This document shows, in pieces, positions 55,852 through 64,000 of a DNA stretch of 64,000 nt. The position numbers and the translations under genes are program-made. The stretch is from the NCBI GenBank assembly GCA_028709805.1, contig JAQUTL010000010.1, positions 1-64,000 of the forward strand, read 5' to 3'. The notes under the pieces are model-generated. The model searched no databases. It was given only the letters and a program-made list of their open reading frames with translations, and was not told the DNA's origin. This DNA is from Victivallaceae bacterium (GTDB lineage: Bacteria; Verrucomicrobiota; Lentisphaeria; Victivallales; Victivallaceae). Position 1 is the first letter of the stretch; every line of letters starts with the position of its first letter.

Positions 55852-58067
55852 TTTTCCGGTGGAAACGCCAGACTGCGACTCATCTCATAGAGGTCCAGCC
55901 ACCACTGTTTTTTAGGACGCTGAAACTCACGATGAACCAGCCGTTCAAGCTCGATCCAGTCGTGATAAACGTAGTGGCCGTTGGTCTGGCCGACAAAGCC
56001 GCACTCGCCCTCGCCGCGCTCGATCAGTTTCAGCAGCGACTCGATGCCGTGATAGGCCAGTCTGGTCGCCTGAATCCGGTCGAACGGCGACGGCACGCCG
56101 CCCTGCTGCAACGGGCCGAGCACCGTCCGGCGCACATCGAACATGCTTCCGCCTTCTTCGTCGTAGAGTGCGCACATGAAGTCGGTGGTATAAGTTTTAT
56201 TGGCGTTTTCGTTGCGGATGGCCAGCGCCACCCGTCTCTGCTGCTTGGCAAAACTGCTGCGCAGCAGCTCAAGGTCGGCGCGCATCCGCTCCAGTGTGAT
56301 TCCGTGCTCATGGAGATAGACGAACTCGGCGCCGGTGGCCACACCGCTCATCATCGCCAGATAGCCGCAGTAGCGCCCCATGACCTCCACCATGAACAGC
56401 CGCCGCGAACTGTCGGCCGAATTCTTGACCTGATCGACCGCGTTGACGATGCTGTTCAGCGCGGTGTCCGCCCCCACCGCCAATTCGCTGGCCGGCAGGT
56501 TGTTGCTGATGCTGGACGGCACGCATATCATCGGCAGTTTGAACGCCGGATAGTTGCGCCGTTCACGCTGAAGACGCTCGACCAGAAGATAAGCGCTCCA
56601 GCCGCCGATGACCAGCAGACCGTCCAGATTCCAGTCATCCAGATTGCGCGCGATGCGGTAGAAGTCGTCGCCCTCCGGCAGATGGCGGTTGGCGCCGAGC
56701 TTCGAGCCGCCCTCCATGTTCCACTCTTCGACCTCCATCCATTCCAGATTGCGCGACCGGTTTTCAATCATTCCCTCCACGCCGTTTTCAATGCCGATGA
56801 TCTCGTGGCCGCGCACAATGCCGAGCCTGGCCACGGTGCGGATCGCGCTGTTCATGCCGGGCGCCGGCCAGCCGCAGGTCATTATGCCGAGCCGCAGTCG
56901 TTTGGCCGGAGCTTTTTTTAGCGCCGGAACCGCCAGACAAAGGGTCTTATAGATGTCGAGAGCCTGAATCCACGAGGCGCCGCGCAGCTCTTCCGCCAGC
57001 TCGTAGTCCCCCTGTTTGACGGCGTCGGCGATGGTGCGGGTCTTGGCGACCGCGTCCATCAGCGGAACGGAAGCGATGCGGTTGCCGCGCAGCCCGATCA
57101 TCATTGATTCGCTGTTTTCGTCGGCCTTGAGCAGTTCATTTACCGCGGCGCAGCCGCTGGCGGTGCTCATGTAGCGGTCGAACGCCGACGGGCTGCCGCC
57201 GCGCTGGACGTGCCCGAGAATGGTGACGCGCGCTTCGATGCCAAGCCCCTCCTCGATCGCCTTCTGGATGTCGGCGGCGGTCACCGGATTGCCATCCACG
57301 TCGCGGGCGCCCTCGGCCACGATGATTATATTGTCGCGCCGGCCGGCTTTGCGACCGGCTTCAAGCAGTGCGCAGAGATTTTTCCGCCATTCGTGCTGAG
57401 CCGGAGCCTCCGGAACAAACACAATGCTGGCGCCGGTGGCGATCGCGCTCATCAGCGCCAGATAGCCGCAGGCGCGCCCCATGACTTCCACCACAAAGGT
57501 GCGCTGATGGCTGAAGGCGGTGCTGCGCAGTTCGTCCACCGACTCGGTGATGCGGTGCAGCGCGGAGTCGGCGCCGATGGTCATGTCGGTTTCCGCCATG
57601 TCGTTGTCGATGCTGCCCACCAGACCGACGATGAACAGATGTTTGCAGAACTCCGCCTCTTCCGGCGAGACCTCTTTTCTCTCCAGCAGCTCCCGCTGGA
57701 GGTCGCTCCATTCTCCGCGCAGCTCGTCGGCGCCGGACAGACTGCCGTCGCCGCCGATCACCACCAGTTTGTTGATGCCGTGTTGGTGAAGATGCTTGGC
57801 GGCGACAAGCCGCCCTTCGCGTTCGCGGAACGCTTTGCAGCGGGCGGTGCCGATGATGGTGCCGCCGCGGCTCATGATGCCGGAGACGTCTCCCCAGAAC
57901 AGTTCCTTGATGTTGTCGTCAACCATTCCCTGATAGCCGTCGTAGATGGCAAAGACCCGCAGGCCGGAGGCAATTGAATAACGGACCACCGCGCGCACCG
58001 CGGCGTTCATGCCGGGAGCGTCGCCCCCGGAGGTGAGAATCCCGATGGATGGATTTTTTTCAGTCAT
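55848..58067 (-). CDS. Tandem-domain (eukaryote-like) 6-phosphofructokinase
   Basis: N-half GILTSGGDAPGMNAAVRAVVRYSI, GGDGSLSGADEL, VGSIDNDM; C-half GIMTCGWPAPGMNSAIRTVARL, GGWSAYLLVERL, VPSSISNNLPASELAVGADTALN. Confidence 0.93.
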   Translation of the reverse strand: MTEKNPSIGILTSGGDAPGMNAAVRAVVRYSIASGLRVFAIYDGYQGMVDDNIKELFWGDVSGIMSRGGTIIGTARCKAFREREGRLVAAKHLHQHGINKLVVIGGDGSLSGADELRGEWSDLQRELLERKEVSPEEAEFCKHLFIVGLVGSIDNDMAETDMTIGADSALHRITESVDELRSTAFSHQRTFVVEVMGRACGYLALMSAIATGASIVFVPEAPAQHEWRKNLCALLEAGRKAGRRDNIIIVAEGARDVDGNPVTAADIQKAIEEGLGIEARVTILGHVQRGGSPSAFDRYMSTASGCAAVNELLKADENSESMMIGLRGNRIASVPLMDAVAKTRTIADAVKQGDYELAEELRGASWIQALDIYKTLCLAVPALKKAPAKRLRLGIMTCGWPAPGMNSAIRTVARLGIVRGHEIIGIENGVEGMIENRSRNLEWMEVEEWNMEGGSKLGANRHLPEGDDFYRIARNLDDWNLDGLLVIGGWSAYLLVERLQRERRNYPAFKLPMICVPSSISNNLPASELAVGADTALNSIVNAVDQVKNSADSSRRLFMVEVMGRYCGYLAMMSGVATGAEFVYLHEHGITLERMRADLELLRSSFAKQQRRVALAIRNENANKTYTTDFMCALYDEEGGSMFDVRRTVLGPLQQGGVPSPFDRIQATRLAYHGIESLLKLIERGEGECGFVGQTNGHYVYHDWIELERLVHREFQRPKKQWWLDLYEMSRSLAFPPEK

Positions 58068-58147
58068 GATAATGGCAGCTCCTCAAGTTCATTCAAAATA
58101 ATATAGCACTTCCGGACGAAAAGTAAAGACCGCCAAACGGTTCGCGG

Positions 58148-59965
58148 TCATTGCAGATACTGTTCAAAAAACGCGGCCGCCAGCGGAGCGCAGTCGCGGC
58201 CGCCGCCGGCGCCGTTTTCGATAACGATGAACATGGCGTAGGTGCGGTCGTTCGCCGTTCCGAAGCACATGAAAAGACTGTTGTTCCGCAGTCGGGGTTT
58301 GCGGCCGAACTCGGCGGTCCCGGTCTTGCCGTAGAGGGTGATTGCGGAATTCAATGCCAGTTTGCCGGTGCCGCGCGGCGCATTGACAACGTTGAACATG
58401 CCCTGTTTGACCGCGGCGATATGTTCCGGGCTGGCGGCGAGGAATCCGCGGATTTCCGGAGCGGTTTCAGACCGCAGCGTTCCGGCTTCGTCGATCACCT
58501 TGCGGATTACGAAGGGGCGCATCAGTTTTCCTCCGTTGGCCAGCGCTCCGGCGATCAGCGCGCCCTGCAGCGGAGAGAACTCCACCATCCCCTGACCGAT
58601 GGCCACGAATCCGGTGTCGGCCCGGCTCCAGTTTCGTTTTTCGCGCAGTCTCATCGCTTCGCGGCCGGGCAGACGGCCGGAGGCGCCGCCGAGTTCAAAA
58701 CCAGTGGGTCGGCCGATGCCGGCGGAGTCGTATACTTTCAGCAGTCCGTCCAATCCGGCCTTGACCGACTCCTCAATGATATAGTCGTTGCATGACCGTT
58801 CCAGCGCGGTGTATAAATCAATCCGGCCGTGACCGCCGTATTTCCACGCCGTACAGCGGATATGGACGCCGTCCACCACGCTTTCGCCGTCGCAGACGAC
58901 CTCGTCATCCGCCGGCGTGCCGTTTTCGAGAATTGCCAGCGCGCTCAGCGGCTTGATGGTGGAGCCGGGCATGTACGAACCGTTCAGCGCACGGTTGAAC
59001 AGCGGTTTGTCCGGGTCGTTGGTCAGCGCGGCGTAGCGTTCGCGCCCGATGAACGGCGAAAAAAGATTCAGATTGTACGAGGGGGCGGAGGCCATAACGA
59101 TCACCGCCCCGGTGTCGGCGTCGATCACCGCCATGGCGCCGACGCTGCCGCGGAGCAGGTTTTCCGCGATTTTCTGGGCGCGGGCGTCGATGGTCAGCAC
59201 CACGTTGTTGCCGTTGACGGTTTCGCCGGTGCGGTCAAGCAGTTCTCGGACGAAACCATAGTTGTCCACCTTCACCACCTCGTAGCCGGGTTCACCGCGC
59301 AGTCCGCGCAAATCCCGGCCGGAAAAAACGTCGCAATACTGTTCCAGACCGGAACGGCCGACCAGATCCGGCTGATAGTAAAAAAAGTCGCGCCGGTCGA
59401 ATGCCTTTGCCGGGTCCTGGGACCGGGCGTAGCCGATCAGGTGGCAGGCGGTTTCAAACTGCGGATAAAAACGCAGCGAGTCGGCAACCACCTCGATCCC
59501 GGGATAACGGTGCTGAAGTTCGAAGGCGGCGGCGATTTCGCGGTCGCTCAGGTTGGTCATCACGGTCATCGGCAGTCCGGCGCGGTTGTAGACGTGATAT
59601 TTTATCTCCTCGTCGTCCACCTCCGGCTCCCGGCCGAGCCGTTCGGCCAGTTCGTGATAAAGTTCCGTCGCATGTCTGACCGTGCGGGACGGCGGACCGG
59701 GACGGCGCATTTCGTCAAAATAAAAGTTGACGTCATAGGAAACGGTGCTTTCGGCCAGCACCTGCAGATCGGCGGAAAAGATTTTGCCGCGCTTTGCCGG
59801 AATCCTGATGCGGCGGATGGACTGGCGGTCAACCGCGCTCGCGTGTTCGCCACCTTTTCTGATCTGCTCGTTGAATGACTTTACCGCCATTGCAATGAAG
59901 ATAATAAGCAGCACCGCGCCGATTATCAGGAGCCGCATTCTTGAGGAATCGAATTTCATTGCCAT
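58148..59965 (-). CDS. mrdA: Penicillin-binding protein 2
   Basis: RIPAKRGKIFSADLQVLAES ... LNGSYMPGSTIKPLSALAILENG (SxxK) ... TLYGKTGTAEFG (KTG). Confidence 0.93.
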   Translation of the reverse strand: MAMKFDSSRMRLLIIGAVLLIIFIAMAVKSFNEQIRKGGEHASAVDRQSIRRIRIPAKRGKIFSADLQVLAESTVSYDVNFYFDEMRRPGPPSRTVRHATELYHELAERLGREPEVDDEEIKYHVYNRAGLPMTVMTNLSDREIAAAFELQHRYPGIEVVADSLRFYPQFETACHLIGYARSQDPAKAFDRRDFFYYQPDLVGRSGLEQYCDVFSGRDLRGLRGEPGYEVVKVDNYGFVRELLDRTGETVNGNNVVLTIDARAQKIAENLLRGSVGAMAVIDADTGAVIVMASAPSYNLNLFSPFIGRERYAALTNDPDKPLFNRALNGSYMPGSTIKPLSALAILENGTPADDEVVCDGESVVDGVHIRCTAWKYGGHGRIDLYTALERSCNDYIIEESVKAGLDGLLKVYDSAGIGRPTGFELGGASGRLPGREAMRLREKRNWSRADTGFVAIGQGMVEFSPLQGALIAGALANGGKLMRPFVIRKVIDEAGTLRSETAPEIRGFLAASPEHIAAVKQGMFNVVNAPRGTGKLALNSAITLYGKTGTAEFGRKPRLRNNSLFMCFGTANDRTYAMFIVIENGAGGGRDCAPLAAAFFEQYLQ

Positions 59966-59971
59966 GTCCGT

Positions 59972-60505
59972 CTACTCCACACCGGATTCGGAGTTGGTGC
60001 GGCGCTGTTCGCTTCTGCCGGCAAAGGTGTCGAATCCGGCCGCTCCGGATATCCGGTCCAGCAGCAAAATCAGCAGCACGAGCACGCCGCCGTTCAGCAC
60101 CCCGGAAAAAAGCGGCAGTGAAAACATCCGCCAGCTCCATTCGACGGCGGCGGAGGAAAAAATCATTTGGAACATGCCGCCGCAGACAAAAAGAAACCAC
60201 GGCAGGAAAAAGCCGTACACGGCGTTCAGCGCCACCGGATTGTCAAGCCTTGACCTGATCCACAGCCGCGCCGCCGGAACGGTGACGACCACGGCCGCCG
60301 CCTGAAAAAAGCCGTCCCGGAAGAACGCCAGATCGAGCGCCGCTCCGCCGACCGCCGCCAGAATCAGCGCGGTTTTCCACGACCTCGTTCCGCAGAAATA
60401 GAACACCGCGTCGGCTGCCAGCGGCAGAAACAAATGCCATGAGCCGAGCCACAATTCGCAGCAAACCAGCACCAGCAAGGCGAACAATGCGAATATTCCG
60501 CCCAT
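59972..60505 (-). CDS. mreD: Rod shape-determining protein MreD
   Basis: Polytopic membrane protein between mreC and mrdA. Confidence 0.7.
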   Translation of the reverse strand: MGGIFALFALLVLVCCELWLGSWHLFLPLAADAVFYFCGTRSWKTALILAAVGGAALDLAFFRDGFFQAAAVVVTVPAARLWIRSRLDNPVALNAVYGFFLPWFLFVCGGMFQMIFSSAAVEWSWRMFSLPLFSGVLNGGVLVLLILLLDRISGAAGFDTFAGRSEQRRTNSESGVE

Positions 60506-60511
60506 CGCCGT

Positions 60512-61402
60512 TTACTCCCCGGCTCGTCCGGGCGCCGGCTCCGGAACGATTATCACGACAAAATTCAGATCCTCAATTCCTCCGAGCGCCGGACGCAGAT
60601 AGCCGCGCCGGTAGAGCGCACCGTCGAATATGCCGTTCTGCTGATCGATCAGCGCCAGTTCTCCGAGCCGCAGACCGGCCGGCACCCCGGGATCGAATCC
60701 GGCGGTGACGGCGCTTTCTCCGATCCGGTAGCCGCCGCCGAGCGGCAGATAGCTTATGCTGGCCAATCCTTCGGACGGCAGCGGCATATTCTCACCGTTG
60801 AGAAAACCGACCGCGCCGGACTGAACCAGACGCACCGGTATCCGCAGCGTCTGGTCATACAAACTTGACACTTCGCAGGTTGTTCCGGTCACCGCGCCGA
60901 CGAATCCGGCCACCGCCGGCACGATCTCGCCGTCGCGCCGCATCATGAACAGAACTGCGGCGCCGTTGACAACACCGTCGGCCGAACCGGCGTTCAGCGT
61001 AAAATGTTGTTTCCAGTAAAGCGGGTCGAAGAGCAGCACTTCGGCGGTAAGGTAGCGAAAGCCGGGAAGGGGGCGCAGTTTGACCAGTTGACGCAACGCA
61101 TTGTTTTCCGCCGCCAGCGCCGCGGCGCGCTCGGCCTTTGCCGCGACTTCGCCGAGTTCCCGTCTGGTTTCCGCCAGCGCCGCGGCCAGGGTTTCGTGAT
61201 CCAGCAGCAGCAGTGATTTGTCGGCGGCAGCGTCCTTTGCCGCCCGTCCGACCGCCACATAGGGATGGAAAAAGTCGGAAGCAACGCGACGGGCAAATGA
61301 TGTCGCCGCCGGAATTGACCCGACGATCAGCAGTATCGCCGCAGCAGTTCCGGTTATGAGATAGCTGTTCAGCCAGATTTTTCCGCGGTTCGGAAACGAC
61401 AT
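60512..61402 (-). CDS. mreC: Rod shape-determining protein MreC
   Basis: N-terminal TM, coiled coil, C-terminal beta domain (AEVLLFDPLYWKQHFTLNAGSADGVVNGAAVLF). Confidence 0.85.
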   Translation of the reverse strand: MSFPNRGKIWLNSYLITGTAAAILLIVGSIPAATSFARRVASDFFHPYVAVGRAAKDAAADKSLLLLDHETLAAALAETRRELGEVAAKAERAAALAAENNALRQLVKLRPLPGFRYLTAEVLLFDPLYWKQHFTLNAGSADGVVNGAAVLFMMRRDGEIVPAVAGFVGAVTGTTCEVSSLYDQTLRIPVRLVQSGAVGFLNGENMPLPSEGLASISYLPLGGGYRIGESAVTAGFDPGVPAGLRLGELALIDQQNGIFDGALYRRGYLRPALGGIEDLNFVVIIVPEPAPGRAGE

Positions 61403-61662
61403 TTACTCAAAACTCCATCACAAAAGGTTAATGAGTTAATATACCTTTTTTCCGGACATTTTCAAGGTTCGGACCGCCCGTCGCGGCAATGACTTCCGAA
61501 AAATCGGCTATTTGCAGTTGAACCCGGCCCGGTCGCCGCTCGACGGCAGCGCAATGTTCAGCCGGTGCGCCGAAAGGTCATAGACGGCGCTCCAGACGGT
61601 GTTCGGCTGTCGAACCGAAGTCCGCAGCCGTTCCGCCGCGACACAATCGGCGATGCCGCCAT

Positions 61663-62244
61663 TCAGTCCGGCGGCTGATAAATGCGCATTCCGGCCGGAA
61701 TTTCAAACAATTTGTCGGGAAGCTCGTCGAAAAATTCGATTTGCTGCGGTATGACCTCGTAGATTGTGCCGTCACGCATCTTCATCGTTGCGCCGATCGT
61801 GAAAACCGGCTCTTTGAAAATATACCAGACGCGGTATTCGCGTTCGTCGGAATCCGGATAAAACGCCGTCGCCGCATAAGCCGGTCTACCGTTGAAGGTG
61901 GTGTCGCCAAGCTCGAAACGCTCCGGCAGAGCGTCGTCGGCTGAAGCGGTCTCCCCGCGCGGCAGGCGTTTTATGGCGACTTCGCCGCCGGCGGCATACT
62001 GAAATTCGCCGTTCCGGTTCTTTATCCGATGGATCGCGCCGATTTCGCTGTGCGAATCGCCGTTGCTTCTCCGGTAAAAGACAAAAGTTCCAAGCTCGGA
62101 CGACTTGCGGACAATCCGAAAATTCAACCCGGACTGCCGAGCCGCATCGCCGGTGCGCAGCAGCGCTTCCGGCGCCGGCGTTTCAGCCGCCGGACCGGTA
62201 ATGACGGCGCATAAAATGATGAAAATTGTCAGCAGTTTTTTCAA
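61663..62244 (-). CDS. Hypothetical exported protein
   Basis: Signal peptide MKKLLTIFIILCAVITGPAAE. Confidence 0.6.
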   Translation of the reverse strand: MKKLLTIFIILCAVITGPAAETPAPEALLRTGDAARQSGLNFRIVRKSSELGTFVFYRRSNGDSHSEIGAIHRIKNRNGEFQYAAGGEVAIKRLPRGETASADDALPERFELGDTTFNGRPAYAATAFYPDSDEREYRVWYIFKEPVFTIGATMKMRDGTIYEVIPQQIEFFDELPDKLFEIPAGMRIYQPPD

Positions 62245-63518
62245 TGATACAGCTTTTCCGGAGTAAACCTGTCAAGTTCTTCGTCCCAGCGGGAAAATTC
62301 GGCCGGAAGGTCGGCGCCGCGCAACAGCGTTTCTCTGGTCTGTCCGTCGCCGGCCAGAATATCGAACGGAGTAAGTTTCCGCTCATACTCATACGGCGGC
62401 GGCAGAAAGCGCAATTCCCCTTCACCGGTCTTCATGATTGCCTGAAAAATCTCCACAAATGTCCGTACCGGCCGGAACCGCTCCGGCTCGGTAACGTGGA
62501 CATAAAGTCCGTGGCACACGGTTCCGGCAAATTTATGAAAGGTCGGGTTGTAGTCATGTATTCTGAACCGGCAACCCGGAATATTCCGGCCTGACAGTTC
62601 GGCCAGCAGTTCACGCGAACGGACAAACGGCGCGCCGAAAAGCTCAAACGGCGTGGTCGTTCCGCGCGCTTCGGAAAGATTGAGCGCCTCAATCAGCACC
62701 GCGCCCGGATAAACCGCGGCAGTGCGTTCGGTCGGCATGTTCGGAGACGGCGGCACCCAGTTCAATCCGGTGTCCTCAAAACGCATCCGGCGGTCGTAAT
62801 TCTTCATCTTCACCACTTCCAGTCGGCATCCGGGAACCTCATGGCGCTGTAAAAACATTGCGACTTCCCCGATGGTCATCCCGTGACAGAGCGGAATCTC
62901 CGCCATCCCGACGAAAGTGAAAAAATCGCGCTTCAACACCGCTCCGTCCGGCTTCAGAAAACCGACCGGGTTGGGGCGGTCGAGCACCGCCACCGGAATC
63001 CCCATCTCGGCACAGCGCTCCATGCACAGCCGGAGCGTCCACATGTAGGTGTAGACTCTGGTGCCGACGTCCTGAACGTCAACCAGCAGCAGATCGACAT
63101 CCCTGAGCATCTCCGCGGTCGGCTTGCGATGTTCGCCGTACAGACTGTAAACCGGGACATGCCAGACCGGATGAATGAAACTGTTCCATTCGATCATATT
63201 GTCCTGTGTTTCGCCGCAAATGCCGTGCTGCGGTCCAAATATCGCCGTCAACCGGCAGGGGGCGGATGACGCAAGATAGTCTATTATGTGGACAAAATCG
63301 CGCGAAATGCTCGGCGCGTGGCAAAGCACCCCGATCCGCTTGTTCCGCCATTTGTCCGGAAACACGTCCTTGATTACATCGAATCCGCTTGCCGTATTCA
63401 CAATGTTTCCCCCTTGAATTCTCCGCCATTCCGCTTCGCCTTGTCCGCCGCGATTCCACCGGGCGAGCTCCCCGTCTCTGCGGCCGGCCGCTCGCATTCC
63501 ATTGCCGTTTTTACACAA
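62241..63518 (-). CDS. DUF1343 family protein (NamZ-type exo-muramidase-like); true start probably internal
   Basis: GVLCHAPSISRDFVHIIDYL ... TAIFGPQHGICGETQDNM ... VYSLYGEHRKPTAEMLRDVDLLLVDVQDVGTRVYTYMWTLRLCMERCAE ... VLDRPNPVG. Confidence 0.88.
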   Translation of the reverse strand: MCKNGNGMRAAGRRDGELARWNRGGQGEAEWRRIQGGNIVNTASGFDVIKDVFPDKWRNKRIGVLCHAPSISRDFVHIIDYLASSAPCRLTAIFGPQHGICGETQDNMIEWNSFIHPVWHVPVYSLYGEHRKPTAEMLRDVDLLLVDVQDVGTRVYTYMWTLRLCMERCAEMGIPVAVLDRPNPVGFLKPDGAVLKRDFFTFVGMAEIPLCHGMTIGEVAMFLQRHEVPGCRLEVVKMKNYDRRMRFEDTGLNWVPPSPNMPTERTAAVYPGAVLIEALNLSEARGTTTPFELFGAPFVRSRELLAELSGRNIPGCRFRIHDYNPTFHKFAGTVCHGLYVHVTEPERFRPVRTFVEIFQAIMKTGEGELRFLPPPYEYERKLTPFDILAGDGQTRETLLRGADLPAEFSRWDEELDRFTPEKLYH

Positions 63519-63542
63519 AAAAGCCCCGCATCTGCGGGGCTT
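63515..63542 (-). terminator. Rho-independent terminator of the secretin gene
   Basis: GCCCCGCA (63523-63530) / TGCGGGGC (63533-63540), minus-strand T tail (complement of CAAAAAA). Confidence 0.88.
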
Positions 63543-63553
63543 GCGATCTCAAG

Positions 63554-64000
63554 TTAGAGAGCTTCGGTGATCACCGGTTTTCCGGTACGCTCGAAAGCGA
63601 GCGAATCCGGGAAGTACGGCGACCCGTCCGGGTTGACCAGCGTACAGGTCATGAAGATCAGAAGATGAACCTTCCTGCTCTTCGTGCTCTTGCTTTGGAA
63701 GAACCGACCAAGCATCGGAACTGCGCCGAGTACCGGCACCTTGTCGTCGATAACCGTGGTTTCGTCGCGAATGATTCCGCCGAGCACCACCGTGCCGCCG
63801 TCGCGGGTCGAAACCAGCGTATCGATAATGCGGTCGGAGAAGATCGGCTCGCGCAGCACTTCCTTGACGGTCTCGCCGTTTTCGTCCGGCGGAAACGCCG
63901 TACCGGTCTGCTCGTACTCATAGGTGGTCCATCCGATGAACTGCCGGACCTGCGGCGTCATGCGCATGGTAATGGTGCGGTTGGCAAGATCGACCTCCGG
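63554..64000 (-). CDS. Type II/III secretion-system secretin C-terminus (partial, continues past right edge)
   Basis: EPIFSDRIIDTLVSTRDGGTVVLGGIIRDETTVIDDKVPVLGAVPMLGRFFQSKSTKSRKVHLLIFMTCTLV: secretin signature. Confidence 0.9.
   Translation of the reverse strand, partial: PEVDLANRTITMRMTPQVRQFIGWTTYEYEQTGTAFPPDENGETVKEVLREPIFSDRIIDTLVSTRDGGTVVLGGIIRDETTVIDDKVPVLGAVPMLGRFFQSKSTKSRKVHLLIFMTCTLVNPDGSPYFPDSLAFERTGKPVITEAL

Overview
The window has two parts. (1) About 1-18.7 kb is an accessory region. A minus-strand prophage-like early/replication module covers it to ~12.5 kb: primase-like fragment, BRO-N antirepressor, MazG-like, HAD phosphatase, DEAD/DEAH helicase, RusA, SPFH lipoprotein, DUF669-like, AAA NTPase, three ParB/Srx-fold proteins, PD-(D/E)XK exonuclease and a sigma-like factor, plus an oppositely oriented antitoxin/PIN-toxin pair. 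It is followed by a WYL regulator (minus) divergent from a tight four-gene plus-strand operon at 14020-18356: SMC/RecF-like AAA ATPase, HEAT-repeat soluble histidine kinase, receiver-wHTH response regulator and DEDDh 3'-5' exonuclease. This operon is the best candidate for an undescribed system, possibly anti-phage. The accessory region ends next to a tRNA-His. (2) About 18.7-64 kb is mostly chromosomal and looks like Lentisphaerota/Verrucomicrobiota-type DNA (taxonomy is inference). It holds a decayed IS5-family element, a tRNA-Leu(UAA) with a short variable loop, and a multi-SBP/permease fusion ABC transporter followed by a partner-switching module (STAS, RsbW-like, RsbU-like). It also holds ruvA, nadC, trpF, coaX, a GDP-mannose pyrophosphorylase, pilC/pilT and two pilB/gspE-like ATPases, cca, NUDIX, coaE, rho with an Asn-rich insert, ftsB/divIC-like, nagB, recN, yicC, a giant beta-repeat protein with an embedded amidase, nnrDE-like, an SDR, a eukaryote-like tandem PFK, mrdA-mreD-mreC, a DUF1343 protein and a partial secretin. 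No rRNA and no convincing CRISPR array was seen. All product names come from reading motifs in the translations; no database search was possible.
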